DNA of 64,000 nucleotides from Kosakonia cowanii JCM 10956 = DSM 18146 (GCF_001975225.1 NZ_CP019445.1:1984001-2048000), one strand, 5' to 3'. Shown: positions 39,672 through 49,923, counted from the stretch's first letter. Notes: generated from the letters alone by a model not told the origin. Translations and numbers: made by a program.

Positions 39672-40367
39672 ATGATTTTCTTACGCAAAGCAAATGACCG
39701 CGGACACGCTAACCATGGCTGGCTGGACTCCTGGCACACCTTCTCGTTTGCTAACTATTACGATCCGAACTTCATGGGTTTTTCAGCGCTGCGCGTGATT
39801 AACGATGATGTTATCGATGCGGGGCAGGGCTTCGGGACCCATCCGCATAAAGACATGGAAATCCTGACTTATGTCCTGGAAGGTGCGGTAGAGCATCAGG
39901 ACAGCATGGGTAACAAAGAGCAGGTTCCGGCGGGTGAATTCCAGATCATGAGCGCCGGTACCGGAGTACGCCACTCTGAGTACAACCCGAGCAAAACCGA
40001 TCGTCTGCGCCTGTACCAAATCTGGATCATTCCGGAAACTAACGGTATCGAGCCGCGCTACGAGCAGCGCCGCTTTGACGCTACCCAGGGCAAACAGCTG
40101 GTGCTTTCGCCGGACGCCCGCGACGGTTCGCTGAAAGTGCATCAGGATATGGAGCTTTACCGCTGGGCGCTGCTGAAAGATGAGCAGTCTGTGCATCAGA
40201 TCGCCGCCGAACGTCGCGTCTGGATCCAGGTCGTGAAAGGTGAAGTCACCATTAATGGCACCAAAGCGACCACCAGCGATGGTCTTGCGATCTGGGATGA
40301 GCAGGCGATCTCTGTGCATGCCGACAGCGACAGCGAAATCCTGCTCTTCGATCTGCCGCCGGTGTGA
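39672..40367 (+). CDS. yhhW: Pirin-family quercetin 2,3-dioxygenase YhhW
   Basis: 231-residue bicupin of the pirin family, same length as E. coli YhhW, which has quercetinase activity in vitro. The metal ligands appear in GFGTHPHKDMEILTYVLEG (His residues) and AGTGVRHSEYNPS (His, Glu). ATG 39672 with GGGG upstream gives MIFLRKANDRGHANHGWLDSWHTFSF; the 16 extra residues further upstream are not conserved. It follows yhhX by 122 bases on the same strand, upstream of gntR as in E. coli. Confidence 0.94.
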   Translation: MIFLRKANDRGHANHGWLDSWHTFSFANYYDPNFMGFSALRVINDDVIDAGQGFGTHPHKDMEILTYVLEGAVEHQDSMGNKEQVPAGEFQIMSAGTGVRHSEYNPSKTDRLRLYQIWIIPETNGIEPRYEQRRFDATQGKQLVLSPDARDGSLKVHQDMELYRWALLKDEQSVHQIAAERRVWIQVVKGEVTINGTKATTSDGLAIWDEQAISVHADSDSEILLFDLPPV

Positions 40368-40384
40368 TGTGGCGTAAATAAATC

Positions 40385-40419
40385 GCGCAATCCTGGGGTT
40401 TTTGACCGCAGGATTGCGC
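40385..40419. terminator. Inverted repeat after yhhW
   Basis: GCGCAATCCTG (40385-40395) and CAGGATTGCGC (40409-40419) form a perfect 11-base stem with a 13-base loop. No T-run follows, so it is a probable transcript-end structure rather than a clear intrinsic terminator. Confidence 0.5.
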
Positions 40420-40471
40420 ATTGTCCGTGATAAACTGCGCACCCCTCTCTTTTGCGTAAATTATCAGGGCG

Positions 40472-41467
40472 ATGAAAAAGAAAAGACCCGTACTACAGGA
40501 TGTGGCCGATCGCGTAGGCGTGACCAAAATGACGGTCAGCCGTTTTTTGCGTAACCCGGAACAGGTTTCCGTCGCTTTACGGGGCAAAATCGCCGCTGTC
40601 CTTGATGAACTGGGTTATATCCCCAACCGCGCACCCGATATTCTCTCCAACGCCACCAGCCGCGCCATTGGCGTGCTTCTCCCCTCTTTGACGAACCAGG
40701 TCTTCGCTGAAGTGCTTCGCGGCATTGAAAGCGTCACCGACGCGCACGGTTATCAAACCATGCTGGCGCACTATGGCTACAAAGCGGAAATGGAGGAGGA
40801 GCGGCTGGAGTCGATGCTCTCCTGGAACATCGATGGACTGATCCTCACCGAACGCACCCACACGCCGCGCACGTTGAAAATGATCGAAGTGGCGGGCATT
40901 CCGGTTGTGGAATTGATGGACAGCAAATCTCCCTGCCTCGATATCGCCGTTGGCTTTGATAACTTTGAGGCCGCCAGGCAAATTACCGCCGCCATTCTTG
41001 CGCGCGGCCATCGTCGCGTTGCCTATCTCGGTGCACGTCTGGATGAACGTACTATCATCAAACAGAAGGGGTACGAGCAGGCGATGCTGGATGCGGGGCT
41101 GACGCCGTACAGTGTGATGGTGGAACAATCCTCCTCTTATACCGCCGGCATTGAGTTGATGCGTCAGGCGCGCCGCGAGTATCCGCAGCTTGATGGGATC
41201 TTCTGTACTAACGATGATCTTGCCGTTGGCGCCGCGTTTGAGTGCCAGCGCCTGGGGCTGAAGATCCCACAAGATATGGCGATTGCCGGGTTCCACGGGC
41301 ATGACATCGGTCAGGTGATGGAGCCGCGTCTGGCAAGCGTGCTGACGCCGCGTGAGCGCATGGGGCGCATCGGTGCGGAACGGCTGCTGGCGCGTATCCG
41401 TGGTGAAGCAGTTACGCCAAAAATGTTAGATTTAGGTTTCACTTTGTCACCGGGTGGATCTATTTAG
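40472..41467 (+). CDS. gntR: Gluconate operon repressor GntR
   Basis: LacI-family repressor of 331 residues. The N-terminal helix-turn-helix is VLQDVADRVGVTKMTVSRFLRNPEQVS, followed by a periplasmic-binding-protein-like effector domain (AIGVLLPSLTNQVFAEVLRGIE...). It represses gntKU and gntT when gluconate is absent. Matching operators lie upstream of gntK (41547-41576) and of gntT (56696-56711, 56829-56844), so both target groups are in this window. Confidence 0.96.
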   Translation: MKKKRPVLQDVADRVGVTKMTVSRFLRNPEQVSVALRGKIAAVLDELGYIPNRAPDILSNATSRAIGVLLPSLTNQVFAEVLRGIESVTDAHGYQTMLAHYGYKAEMEEERLESMLSWNIDGLILTERTHTPRTLKMIEVAGIPVVELMDSKSPCLDIAVGFDNFEAARQITAAILARGHRRVAYLGARLDERTIIKQKGYEQAMLDAGLTPYSVMVEQSSSYTAGIELMRQARREYPQLDGIFCTNDDLAVGAAFECQRLGLKIPQDMAIAGFHGHDIGQVMEPRLASVLTPRERMGRIGAERLLARIRGEAVTPKMLDLGFTLSPGGSI

Positions 41468-41476
41468 TCTGACAAA

Positions 41477-41492
41477 TTTGAAGTAGCTCACA
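41477..41492 (+). promoter_or_regulatory. CRP site upstream of gntKU
   Basis: TTTGA-AGTAGC-TCACA fits the CRP consensus TGTGA-N6-TCACA with one strong half-site and matches the E. coli gntKU site. It implies catabolite control. Confidence 0.75.
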
Positions 41493-41546
41493 CTTATTTA
41501 TCTCTGACCGCTGTGGATATTGCTTCTCTGGGATCGCGGCAGGACA

Positions 41547-41576
41547 ATGTTACCGATAACAGTTACCCGTAACAAT
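41547..41576 (+). promoter_or_regulatory. Overlapping pair of GntR operators
   Basis: ATGTTACCGATAACAG (41547-41562) and AGTTACCCGTAACAAT (41561-41576) both fit the palindromic GntR consensus ATGTTA-N4-TAACAT and share two bases. They lie just upstream of gntK. Confidence 0.85.
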
Positions 41577-41603
41577 CACTCTTGCACCCGTGGGGGCTTC
41601 CCT

Positions 41604-42137
41604 TTGAGCACAACAAACCTTGATCACCATGTTTTCGTTCTGATGGGCGTTTCAGGCAGCGGCAAATCAGCGGTTGCCAGCGAAGTCGCGTATCAGCTTA
41701 AAGCCGCGTTTCTCGACGGCGACTTTCTCCATCCGCGGAGCAACATCAACAAGATGGCCTCCGGCGAGCCGCTGAATGACGATGACCGCAAACCGTGGTT
41801 GCAGGCGCTGAACGATGCTGCCTTCGCTATGCAGCGCACCAACAAAGTGTCGCTGATCGTCTGCTCGGCGCTGAAAAAGCACTATCGCGACCAGCTGCGC
41901 GCCGGTAATCCTAACCTCTCCTTTATCTACCTGAAGGGCGAATTCGATGTTATCGAAAGCCGCCTGAAAGCGCGTAAAGGCCACTTCTTCAAAACGCAGA
42001 TGCTGGTCACCCAGTTCGAAACGCTGCAGGAGCCGGGCGAAGATGAACGCGATGTGCTGGTGGTGAACATTGACCAACCGCTTGATGGCGTGGTCGCCAG
42101 CACCATTGAAGTGATAACCAAAGGCCGTGAGCAGTGA
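41604..42137 (+). CDS. gntK: Gluconokinase GntK
   Basis: 177-residue kinase that phosphorylates gluconate to 6-phosphogluconate. The P-loop is GVSGSGKS (15-22); LDGDFLHPRSNINKMASGEPLNDDDRKPW contains the gluconate-contacting residues. The apparent start is TTG 41604 (L/MSTTNLDHHVFVLM), aligned with E. coli MSTTNHDHHIYVLM and preceded by GGGGG 7 bases upstream. An in-frame ATG at 41547 would start inside the GntR operators and is unlikely. Its TGA overlaps the gntU GTG. Confidence 0.92.
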   Translation: MSTTNLDHHVFVLMGVSGSGKSAVASEVAYQLKAAFLDGDFLHPRSNINKMASGEPLNDDDRKPWLQALNDAAFAMQRTNKVSLIVCSALKKHYRDQLRAGNPNLSFIYLKGEFDVIESRLKARKGHFFKTQMLVTQFETLQEPGEDERDVLVVNIDQPLDGVVASTIEVITKGREQ

Positions 42138-43474
42138 GTACATTAACGCTGGTATTAACCGCAGTCGGTTCTGTTTTACTGCTGCTATTTTTAGTGATGA
42201 AAGCGCGAATGCACGCTTTCGTTGCGCTGATGGTGGTCTCGATTGGTGCCGGGCTCTTCTCCGGTATGCCGCTAACGAAAATTGCGCAGACCATGGAAAA
42301 GGGGATGGGCGGTACGCTCGGGTTCCTCGCCATTGTGGTCGCACTCGGCGCGATGTTCGGCAAAATCCTGCATGAGACCGGTGCGGTGGACCAAATCGCC
42401 GTCAAAATGCTTAACTCCTTCGGGCACAGCCGCGCGCACTATGCGATTGGCCTCGCCGGGCTGATTTGCGCCCTGCCGCTCTTCTTCGAAGTGGCGATTG
42501 TCCTGCTGATAAGCGTTGCCTTCTCGATGGCGCGCCACACCGGCACTAACCTGGTCAAACTGGTTATCCCGCTGTTCGCAGGCGTTGCGGCAGCGGCGGC
42601 ATTTCTGCTGCCGGGGCCTGCACCGATGCTGCTCGCCTCGCAGATGCATGCAGATTTCGGCTGGATGATCCTGATTGGCCTCTGCGCCGCGATCCCGGGC
42701 ATGCTGGTCGCCGGGCCGCTGTGGGGCAACTTTATTAGCCGCCACGTTGAGTTGCATATTCCGGACGATGTTAGCGAGCCGCATCTCGGCGAAGGCAAAA
42801 TGCCGTCGTTTGGCTTCAGCCTCGCGCTGATCCTGTTGCCGCTGGTGCTGGTGGGGATGAAAACCATCGCCGCGCGTTTCGTAGCGCAAGACAGCACGCT
42901 CTATCAATGGTTGGAGTTTATCGGTCACCCCTTCACCGCCATTCTGGTTGCCTGTCTGGTAGCGATTTATGGTCTGGCAGTGCGTCAGGGAATGGCAAAA
43001 GATCGCGTAATGGAGATTTGCGGCCAGGCGCTACAACCGGCGGGGATTATTCTGCTGGTGATTGGTGCGGGCGGCGTCTTCAAACAGGTGCTGGTCGATT
43101 CCGGCGTTGGCCCAGCGCTCGGTGAAGCGTTAACCGGCATGGGTCTACCGATTGCCCTGACCTGTTTCGTGCTGGCAGCGGCGGTGCGCATTATCCAGGG
43201 GTCCGCAACGGTCGCCTGTCTGACCGCAGTCGGTCTGGTAATGCCGGTTATTGAACAGCTGCACTTCAACGGCGCGCAGATGGCGGCACTCTCAATCTGT
43301 ATCGCGGGCGGTTCGATTGTGGTGAGCCATGTGAATGATGCCGGTTTCTGGCTCTATGGCCGCTTTACTGGCGCGACAGAAGCGCAAACCCTGAAGACCT
43401 GGACAATGATGGAAACCATCCTCGGCACTACCGGTGCGATTATCGGGATGATCGCCTTTACGCTGCTGAGCTAA
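42134..43474 (+). CDS. gntU: Low-affinity gluconate transporter GntU
   Basis: 446-residue member of the Gnt family of gluconate:H+ symporters with about 12-14 hydrophobic helices. It begins at GTG 42134, overlapping the gntK stop by four bases (GTGA), as in the E. coli gntKU operon. Conserved stretches: MEKGMGGTLGFLAIVVALGAMFGKILHETGA, FKQVLVDSGVGPALGEAL, SIVVSHVNDAGFWLYGRF. Ends at a shared terminator before convergent glpD; in E. coli asd would follow. Confidence 0.95.
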   Translation: MSTLTLVLTAVGSVLLLLFLVMKARMHAFVALMVVSIGAGLFSGMPLTKIAQTMEKGMGGTLGFLAIVVALGAMFGKILHETGAVDQIAVKMLNSFGHSRAHYAIGLAGLICALPLFFEVAIVLLISVAFSMARHTGTNLVKLVIPLFAGVAAAAAFLLPGPAPMLLASQMHADFGWMILIGLCAAIPGMLVAGPLWGNFISRHVELHIPDDVSEPHLGEGKMPSFGFSLALILLPLVLVGMKTIAARFVAQDSTLYQWLEFIGHPFTAILVACLVAIYGLAVRQGMAKDRVMEICGQALQPAGIILLVIGAGGVFKQVLVDSGVGPALGEALTGMGLPIALTCFVLAAAVRIIQGSATVACLTAVGLVMPVIEQLHFNGAQMAALSICIAGGSIVVSHVNDAGFWLYGRFTGATEAQTLKTWTMMETILGTTGAIIGMIAFTLLS

Positions 43475-43484
43475 AGGCAAAAGA

Positions 43485-43515
43485 AAACCCGGTGGTTTCA
43501 GGCCACCGGGTTTTT
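43485..43515. terminator. Bidirectional terminator gntU / glpD
   Basis: AAACCCGGTGG (43485-43495) pairs with CCACCGGGTTT (43503-43513). There is an A-run before it and a T-run after it. Confidence 0.9.
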
Positions 43516-43525
43516 ATCTTAACGC

Positions 43526-45031
43526 TTAAGAAGCGAGCGACAGTTCCGCTTTGTTATTGCGCGTCAGCCACTGAGCCACATGCGCCTGCTCCTCTTCACT
43601 CAGCCACATGCCAAGTTTGGTACGACGCCAGATGGCATCGTCGAGGCGACGAACCCACTCATGCTCCACCAGGTAACGCAGTTCGGCTTCATACAGTTCA
43701 TGACCGAAGTGCTCGCCCATGCCATCCAGGCTGGTGATACCCGACAGAATCAGTTCACTGTTGCTACCGTAGGTACGGGCATAATGGCGCGCCAGCGATT
43801 CGCTAATGAACGGGTATTTACGGCGCAGTTTCGCTGCGTAATCCTCGCGATCGCCGTTGATATCACCGCCGGGCAGAACGCACTCTTTGGTCCACGCCGG
43901 GCCGATACCTTTGTAGTACGGCGTCAGTTTTTCCAGCGCATGCTCCGCCAGCTTACGATAGGTGGTGAGTTTCCCGCCGAAGACCGACAGCAGCGGCGCT
44001 TTGCCGTTCTCGTCATGGATATCGAGCGTGTAATCACGGGTGATCGCCTGCGGTGAATCGGATTCGTCATCGCAGAGCGGGCGCACGCCGGAGTAGGTCC
44101 AGGCAATATCCTCACGCGTGAGCTGTTTCTTAAAGTGATCGTTGTAGACATTGAGCAGGTAATTGATCTCGTCTTCGTCGATCTTCACGTTTTTCGGGTC
44201 GCCGTGGTACTCAACGTCGGTGGTACCGATAATGGAGAACTCATCCATCCACGGGATCACAAAGACAATACGTTTATCTTCGTTTTGCAGGATATAGGCC
44301 TGCTTCTGCGCATGGGCACGCGGCACCACGATGTGGCTGCCCTTGATCAGGCGAATGCCGTATGGCGAAGGCAGTTTCATGCCGTCATCAAAGAACTCTT
44401 TCACCCATGGGCCAGTGGCGTTGACCAGACCGCGCGCTTTCCAGCTAAATTTCTCGCCGGTATCGATATCTTCCGCTTCTACCACCCACAGGCCGTTTTC
44501 ACGACGCGCGCTGGTGGCGCGGGTGCGGGTCATTACTTTCCCGCCTTTACGCTCAACCATCTGCGCATTCGCCAGCACCATGCGCGCATCATCAACCCAG
44601 CAGTCGGAATATTCGAATCCGCGCACGATTTCCGGTTTCAGCACCGATTCTGAGCCAAATCGCAACCCTTTGGACGCCGGCAGGCTGGTGCGTTTACCCA
44701 GGTGATCGTACATAAACAGACCAATGCGAATCATCCACGCCGGGCGCAGGTGAGGGCGGTGCGGCAGGCGGAAACGCATCGGGAAAGCGATATGCGGTGC
44801 CATTTTCAGCAGCACTTCACGTTCGGCGAGCGCTTCGCTCACCAGGCGGAATTCATAGTGTTCAAGGTAGCGCAGGCCACCGTGAATCAATTTAGAGCTG
44901 TTGCTGGATGTCGCGCAGGCGAGATCCTGAGCCTCAAGCATGAGCACGGATAAACCACGCCCTGCGGCGTCAACCGCGATACCGGCACCGTTAATGCCCC
45001 CGCCTATCACAATCAGATCTTTGGTTTCCAT
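43526..45031 (-). CDS. glpD: Aerobic glycerol-3-phosphate dehydrogenase GlpD
   Basis: 501-residue FAD-dependent, membrane-associated enzyme that oxidises glycerol 3-phosphate to dihydroxyacetone phosphate and passes electrons to ubiquinone. The N-terminal dinucleotide motif is LIVIGGGINGAGIAVDAAGRG; SSKLIHGGLRYLEHYEFRLV and VFGGKLTTYRKLAEHALEKL are conserved. ATG 45031 has GAGG 5 bases upstream and gives METKDLIVIGG. Divergent from glpEGR with a GlpR operator between them. Confidence 0.96.
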   Translation of the reverse strand: METKDLIVIGGGINGAGIAVDAAGRGLSVLMLEAQDLACATSSNSSKLIHGGLRYLEHYEFRLVSEALAEREVLLKMAPHIAFPMRFRLPHRPHLRPAWMIRIGLFMYDHLGKRTSLPASKGLRFGSESVLKPEIVRGFEYSDCWVDDARMVLANAQMVERKGGKVMTRTRATSARRENGLWVVEAEDIDTGEKFSWKARGLVNATGPWVKEFFDDGMKLPSPYGIRLIKGSHIVVPRAHAQKQAYILQNEDKRIVFVIPWMDEFSIIGTTDVEYHGDPKNVKIDEDEINYLLNVYNDHFKKQLTREDIAWTYSGVRPLCDDESDSPQAITRDYTLDIHDENGKAPLLSVFGGKLTTYRKLAEHALEKLTPYYKGIGPAWTKECVLPGGDINGDREDYAAKLRRKYPFISESLARHYARTYGSNSELILSGITSLDGMGEHFGHELYEAELRYLVEHEWVRRLDDAIWRRTKLGMWLSEEEQAHVAQWLTRNNKAELSLAS

Positions 45032-45064
45032 GCTATCCTCACGCACTTTCGTAAAAGCTCAAAA

Positions 45065-45082
45065 ATGTTCGATATCGCTCAT
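45065..45082. promoter_or_regulatory. GlpR operator in the glpD-glpE gap
   Basis: ATGTTCGATATCGCTCAT is a near-palindrome fitting the GlpR consensus (ATGTTCGATAACGAACAT in E. coli). It is placed to repress glpD; its effect on glpEGR is not clear from sequence. Confidence 0.75.
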
Positions 45083-45219
45083 AATAGCAAAGGAACGCGC
45101 TTTTGGTAACATCAAAAAAACAATTTAGAGTGATATGCATAACATAATGGCGCATCACCGGGGTCACGACGTACACTTGTCGCAGCCTAGCCATAATTCG
45201 TGTCAATAAAGAGAACGCC

Positions 45220-45549
45220 ATGGATCAGTTTGAATGTATTAATGTCGAAGAGACCCACCAGAAATTGCAGCAGCAACAGGCCGTGCTGGTCGATATCCGC
45301 GATCCGCAGAGTTTCGCGATGGGCCATACGCCGGGCGCGTTTCACCTCACCAACGACACGCTGGGCGCGTTTATGCGCGACAACGATTTCGACACGCCGG
45401 TGATGGTGATGTGCTATCACGGCAACAGCAGTAAAGGTGCCGCGCAATATCTGTTGCAGCAGGGCTATGAAGAGGTCTACAGCGTCGATGGTGGTTTCGA
45501 TGCGTGGCATCGCCACTTCCCGGCAGAAGTCGAGCACGGCACGCTTTAG
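45220..45549 (+). CDS. glpE: Thiosulfate sulfurtransferase GlpE
   Basis: 109-residue single-domain rhodanese. The active-site loop [15 protein letters not shown] has the persulfide cysteine Cys65. It transfers sulfane sulfur from thiosulfate to cyanide or other thiol acceptors in the cytosol. First gene of glpEGR. Length and cysteine position match E. coli GlpE. Confidence 0.95.
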   Translation: MDQFECINVEETHQKLQQQQAVLVDIRDPQSFAMGHTPGAFHLTNDTLGAFMRDNDFDTPVMVMCYHGNSSKGAAQYLLQQGYEEVYSVDGGFDAWHRHFPAEVEHGTL

Positions 45550-45607
45550 GCGAAGCGCGACTCTCCGCTATACTGTCTCTCTTTGTATGGACTAAGCGAC
45601 GCCCGTC

Positions 45608-46438
45608 ATGTTGATGATTACCTCTTTTGCTAACCCCCGCGTCGCCCAGGCGTTTGTCGACTATATGCAGACTCAGGGCGTTATCCTGACGATCCAGCAC
45701 CATGAGCAGACCGACATCTGGCTGGCGGACGAAAGCCAGGCCGAACGCGTGCGCAGCGAGCTGGCGCGCTTTTTGGAAAACCCCGCCGATCCGCGCTATC
45801 TGGCGGCGAGCTGGCAATCCGGCCAGACCGACAGCGGTTTGCACTACCGCCGTTTCCCTCTTTCAGCCGCCCTGCGTGAGCGCGGCGGGCCGCTGACTAT
45901 CGCCATCTCCGTGCTCTGCATTATCGTATTCCTGCTGATGAACGTGATGGGCGATGAAGTCGTGATGGCGTGGCTCGCCTGGCCATGGGATGAGAGCCTG
46001 CGCTTTGAAGCCTGGCGCTACTTCACCCACGCGATCATGCACTTTTCGCTGCTGCACATTCTCTTTAACCTCTTCTGGTGGTGGTATCTTGGCGGCGCGG
46101 TGGAGAAGCGGCTCGGCAGCGGCAAACTGGTAGTGATTACGCTGATTAGCGCGCTGTTAAGCGGGTTTGTACAGCACCAGCTTACCGGCCCCTGGTTCGG
46201 CGGCCTCTCCGGCGTGGTCTATGCCCTGATTGGCTATGTCTGGCTGCGCGGCATACGCGACCCGGAACCGAAGGTGGCGCTGCCGAACGGCCTATTTATC
46301 TTTACGGTGTTACTGATGGTGGCGGAATGGTTCGGCTTAACCGGCTTCGCCATTGCCAGCGGCGCGCATACGGCAGGGATTGTTATTGGCCTGGCGATGG
46401 CGCTGGTGGACTCGCAGAATGTGCGAAAACGAACATAA
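45608..46438 (+). CDS. glpG: Rhomboid intramembrane serine protease GlpG
   Basis: 276-residue rhomboid, the E. coli length. A cytosolic N-terminal domain (1-90) is followed by six membrane helices. Catalytic Ser201 lies in [13 protein letters not shown] and His254 in SGAHTAG; His150 and Asn154 of the oxyanion region (HILFN) are present. It cleaves transmembrane segments of membrane proteins. Ends 17 bases before glpR. Confidence 0.96.
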   Translation: MLMITSFANPRVAQAFVDYMQTQGVILTIQHHEQTDIWLADESQAERVRSELARFLENPADPRYLAASWQSGQTDSGLHYRRFPLSAALRERGGPLTIAISVLCIIVFLLMNVMGDEVVMAWLAWPWDESLRFEAWRYFTHAIMHFSLLHILFNLFWWWYLGGAVEKRLGSGKLVVITLISALLSGFVQHQLTGPWFGGLSGVVYALIGYVWLRGIRDPEPKVALPNGLFIFTVLLMVAEWFGLTGFAIASGAHTAGIVIGLAMALVDSQNVRKRT

Positions 46439-46455
46439 TTATCCAGGGACACATG

Positions 46456-47214
46456 ATGAAACAGACACAGCGTCACGACGCGATTATCGAGCTGGTTAAA
46501 CAACAGGGATATGTCAGCACCGAAGAGCTGGTTGAACAGTTCTCCGTCAGCCCGCAGACAATTCGTCGCGATCTGAACGATCTGGCCGATCAGAACAAAA
46601 TTTTGCGTCACCACGGCGGTGCTGCGCTGCCTTCCAGCTCGGAAAACACCTCGTGGCACGACCGGAAAACGACGCTGGCGGCGGAAAAAGAGCGTATTGC
46701 CCGCCGCGTGGCCGAGCAGATCCCCAATGGCGCGACGCTGTTTATCGATATCGGCACCACGCCGGAAGCGGTCGCCCATGCGCTGCTCGACCACAGCGAA
46801 CTGCGGGTTGTCACCAACAACCTTAACGTCGCTAATACTTTGATGAAGAAGTCGGATTTCCACGTCATTCTGGCGGGCGGCGAACTGCGTAGCCGCGACG
46901 GCGGTATCGTCGGCGAAGCGACCCTCGATTTTATCTCCCAGTTCCGCCTCGATTTCGGCATCCTGGGTATCAGCGGCATCGATGCAGACGGCTCGCTGCT
47001 GGAGTTTGACTACCATGAAGTGCGCACCAAGCGCGCGATCATTGAGAACTCGCGCCATGTGATGCTGGTGGTGGATCACTCGAAGTTTGGCCGCAATGCG
47101 ATGGTCAATATGGGCAGCATCAGCCTTGTCGATGCGGTCTACACCGATGTGATGCCGCCCGCAGGCGTGATGCAGGTGATCAGCCACAACAATGTGCAGC
47201 TGGAACTCTGCTAG
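46456..47214 (+). CDS. glpR: Glycerol-3-phosphate regulon repressor GlpR
   Basis: 252-residue DeoR-family repressor. The helix-turn-helix is YVSTEELVEQFSVSPQTIRRDLNDLADQN, followed by a phosphosugar-sensing domain (DIGTTPEAVAHALL, VTNNLNVANTL, GGELRSRDGGIVGEAT). Glycerol 3-phosphate is the inducer. ATG 46456 gives MKQTQRHDAIIELVKQQ as in E. coli; ATG 46453 directly before it is equally close to GGGA. Intact product, unlike some laboratory E. coli strains. The convergent malT stop lies three bases away. Confidence 0.95.
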   Translation: MKQTQRHDAIIELVKQQGYVSTEELVEQFSVSPQTIRRDLNDLADQNKILRHHGGAALPSSSENTSWHDRKTTLAAEKERIARRVAEQIPNGATLFIDIGTTPEAVAHALLDHSELRVVTNNLNVANTLMKKSDFHVILAGGELRSRDGGIVGEATLDFISQFRLDFGILGISGIDADGSLLEFDYHEVRTKRAIIENSRHVMLVVDHSKFGRNAMVNMGSISLVDAVYTDVMPPAGVMQVISHNNVQLELC

Positions 47215-47217
47215 CCG

Positions 47218-49923
47218 TTATACCCCATAACCCATGATTTTCAGCAGCCGCTGGGCGTGCTGCACCGCATCCTGACGGTGGGCAACGCCCAGCTTCTGAT
47301 AGAGGTTGCGGATATGGGTTTTGATGGTCGTCGCGGCGACAGCCAGTTCACCGGCGATCTGCTCGTTGCTGTACCCCGAATAGATAAGCCCCAGCACCTG
47401 CCATTCACGCTGAGTCAGCGGGCTGGTGCGGATCAGTTCCGGCACTTCCGGGTGCGTCAGTAAGCGCTCGACAAAGCTCTCATCAAAGTGGGCGAACTTA
47501 TGCCGGTGATGCTGGTTGATTTCGCGCAGAATGCGCTGGGCGCGGTGCTGATCCAGCTCCGGCAGCGTGTTGAGCTGAATGAGCTGGCGCAACTGCTGCG
47601 CCATTGGCTCACCCTCAATCACAAAGTGGCTGATAAACCCGGTACGGTTGGCGAGCTGTAGCGCTTCAAGCAGCACGCGCTGGGCATCGTTTTTGCGCCC
47701 GGCATGCCAGTAAAGCTGGTTGAGCAGCAGCAGGTTGCGGTTGATATCGCTCATCAGGCGTAGGCTGCGCGCGTTTTCGTTTAACTCCTCAAGCACCATC
47801 TCCGCCGGGTCAAAATCGCCCAGCAGGATCTGCGCGCGGGCAATGTTGCGCCACTGGCTTTGCAGGAAGTGGTTATTGGCAAAGGCTGGTTTTGGCGTCT
47901 GGCGCAGCCACTGCGCGGCGGCGTTTTTATCGCCGGTCATTTGCCAGTAGATCATCCGCACTTTATCGGCGTTCGATACCCAGTCGCTGTGATACTGGCC
48001 GTTGCCGAGCAGGTTCTCCAGCCGGTGCAAGTGGCTGCGGGCGTTATCCAGATCGCCACGCGCCAGCGAGACCTGCACAATCAGCGCCAGGCACTGCAAC
48101 TGCTGCTGCGGTTGCAGTGCGGCCAGCACTTCCATCCCCTGACGTGCGGCGGCTTCCGACTCGTCGAGCCGCGCCCACGCCCACAGAAGCTGGGCGCGAA
48201 TGCGGAGTAAAAATTCATGCATCGGCAGCTGTTCAAGATGCTGCTCGCGGATAAGCGCGAAGGCTTTCTCCTGCATCTCCCACGCGGCCTGCAAAAAGCC
48301 CTGCGCGAAGAGGATTTCGCTCTGCTGGATCAGGCTCCACAGCGCGTAGTGCCAGACATCGTGACGGCGGGCCATCTGCTCGGTTTGCTGCATCACCGCC
48401 AGCGAATTGGCCAGCTCGCCTTTGCAGTGCAGAACTTCGCCATGCACCGACGTGGCGACAATCCGGCTGTAGTAGTTAGCCAGCGGCAGTTCGTCGAGCG
48501 CCACCATCGCCAGCCGTTCTGCTTCTACCGGATCGCCATCGTTAATCGCCACCTGGGCGCGCAGGGCGTTGAAATCGCCATGCAGCGAGGCATCCATCTG
48601 GGTCGTCATCTCCTGCTCGGCGCGTGCCAGCAGGGTGTTCACTTCGCTATAGCGGTGCTGGCTTTGCATCAGCCACGCCTGCAGCAGCACCAGCCGCGGG
48701 TTCTCCAGCAGGCTCTCCCACGGCAGCGCTTTCAGCGACTCCTCCAGCAGGCTCAGCTCGCTGTGGTTAAACAGACCCCACGCGTGATTGAGCAGGATAT
48801 CGCGCAGCATCACGCCGTCGCCCGCCGCCAGAGCATGGTGGATCGCTTCGCTCGGGAAACCTTGCGCCATCCAGCTCTCGGCCGCCGCGCGGTGAATATT
48901 GGGTAGCTCCGTCGCCAGCTCCCACTGGCAGCGCTGGCGCAGGAAACTGCCGAACAGCGGGTGGTAGCTAAACCACTCGCCGGAGTCATCCATGCGCTGT
49001 AAAAAGAGCCCCTGACGCTCAATCTCTTCGAGCCGCATCTGCCCGTTCTCTTCGCCGGTGACGCGCACAATCAGCGCATCGTTCATTGAGCGCAGCAGAG
49101 CACTTTTGAGAAGGAACTGGCGGGTGGCGGGATCGACATTATCGAGCACTTCATCGACCAGATAATCGGAGAGATGGCTGGCGTTGATGCCCGCGAGGCG
49201 GCGCGCGGAGTGGTGCGGCGCGCTGTGGTTTTGACGGGCGGAGAGGGCGATCAGTTGCAGCGCCGTGGCCCAGCCAGCGACATCATCACACAGCCGGCTG
49301 CTCTCAGCCGCTTCGATGGGCGCATTGAGGCGGCAGTCAAAAAACTGCTTCGCCTCCTGGTGGGTAAAGGCCAGCTGTTGGCTGCCCACTTCGAGCAGTT
49401 GTTCGCGCACGCGCAGGTTGGCAATCCCCAGCTGCGGCAGGTTACGCGAGAGCACAATCAGGGTCAGGTTTTCCGGCTGATGGCGCAGGAAGAAACGCAT
49501 CGCATCGTGGATCACCGGGTTGGTAATCAGATGGTAATCATCAATCACCAGGTAGAGCGGGCGCTGCCATTCGGTCAGTTCAACAAACAGCTGCGAGAAG
49601 AGTGAAGGCAGGCTGGCGTACTGGCGTTTTTGCGCCATCACTTCGCTGCTGACGCAATGCCCGCCGGTGGCCTGCTGCACTGCGGCGATAAAGTAGCTGG
49701 CGAAGCGCTCCTGCTGATTATCTCCCTCATCGAGCGAGAACCAGCCGACGTCGCTTTTCCCCGCCGCCCATTGCGAAACGAGGGTAGTCTTGCCGTAGCC
49801 CGCAGGGCTGGTTACCAGCGCAAGCCGATAATTGTTGGCGCCGGAAAGTTTCGCCAGCAGACGTTCGCGCACCACCGTATGGTCGAGTCGAACCGGGCGA
49901 CTTAATTTGGACGGAATCAACAT
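47218..49923 (-). CDS. malT: Maltose regulon transcriptional activator MalT
   Basis: 901-residue STAND-class activator, identical in length to E. coli MalT. Walker [10 protein letters not shown] near residue 40 and VIDDYHL mark the NOD module; a long superhelical sensor domain binds maltotriose; the C-terminal LuxR-type domain contains [48 protein letters not shown]- and maltotriose-bound MalT activates malPQ. ATG 49923 gives [23 protein letters not shown]; the 32 upstream in-frame residues are not conserved. Divergent from malPQ across a 514-base gap. Confidence 0.97.
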   Translation of the reverse strand: MLIPSKLSRPVRLDHTVVRERLLAKLSGANNYRLALVTSPAGYGKTTLVSQWAAGKSDVGWFSLDEGDNQQERFASYFIAAVQQATGGHCVSSEVMAQKRQYASLPSLFSQLFVELTEWQRPLYLVIDDYHLITNPVIHDAMRFFLRHQPENLTLIVLSRNLPQLGIANLRVREQLLEVGSQQLAFTHQEAKQFFDCRLNAPIEAAESSRLCDDVAGWATALQLIALSARQNHSAPHHSARRLAGINASHLSDYLVDEVLDNVDPATRQFLLKSALLRSMNDALIVRVTGEENGQMRLEEIERQGLFLQRMDDSGEWFSYHPLFGSFLRQRCQWELATELPNIHRAAAESWMAQGFPSEAIHHALAAGDGVMLRDILLNHAWGLFNHSELSLLEESLKALPWESLLENPRLVLLQAWLMQSQHRYSEVNTLLARAEQEMTTQMDASLHGDFNALRAQVAINDGDPVEAERLAMVALDELPLANYYSRIVATSVHGEVLHCKGELANSLAVMQQTEQMARRHDVWHYALWSLIQQSEILFAQGFLQAAWEMQEKAFALIREQHLEQLPMHEFLLRIRAQLLWAWARLDESEAAARQGMEVLAALQPQQQLQCLALIVQVSLARGDLDNARSHLHRLENLLGNGQYHSDWVSNADKVRMIYWQMTGDKNAAAQWLRQTPKPAFANNHFLQSQWRNIARAQILLGDFDPAEMVLEELNENARSLRLMSDINRNLLLLNQLYWHAGRKNDAQRVLLEALQLANRTGFISHFVIEGEPMAQQLRQLIQLNTLPELDQHRAQRILREINQHHRHKFAHFDESFVERLLTHPEVPELIRTSPLTQREWQVLGLIYSGYSNEQIAGELAVAATTIKTHIRNLYQKLGVAHRQDAVQHAQRLLKIMGYGV

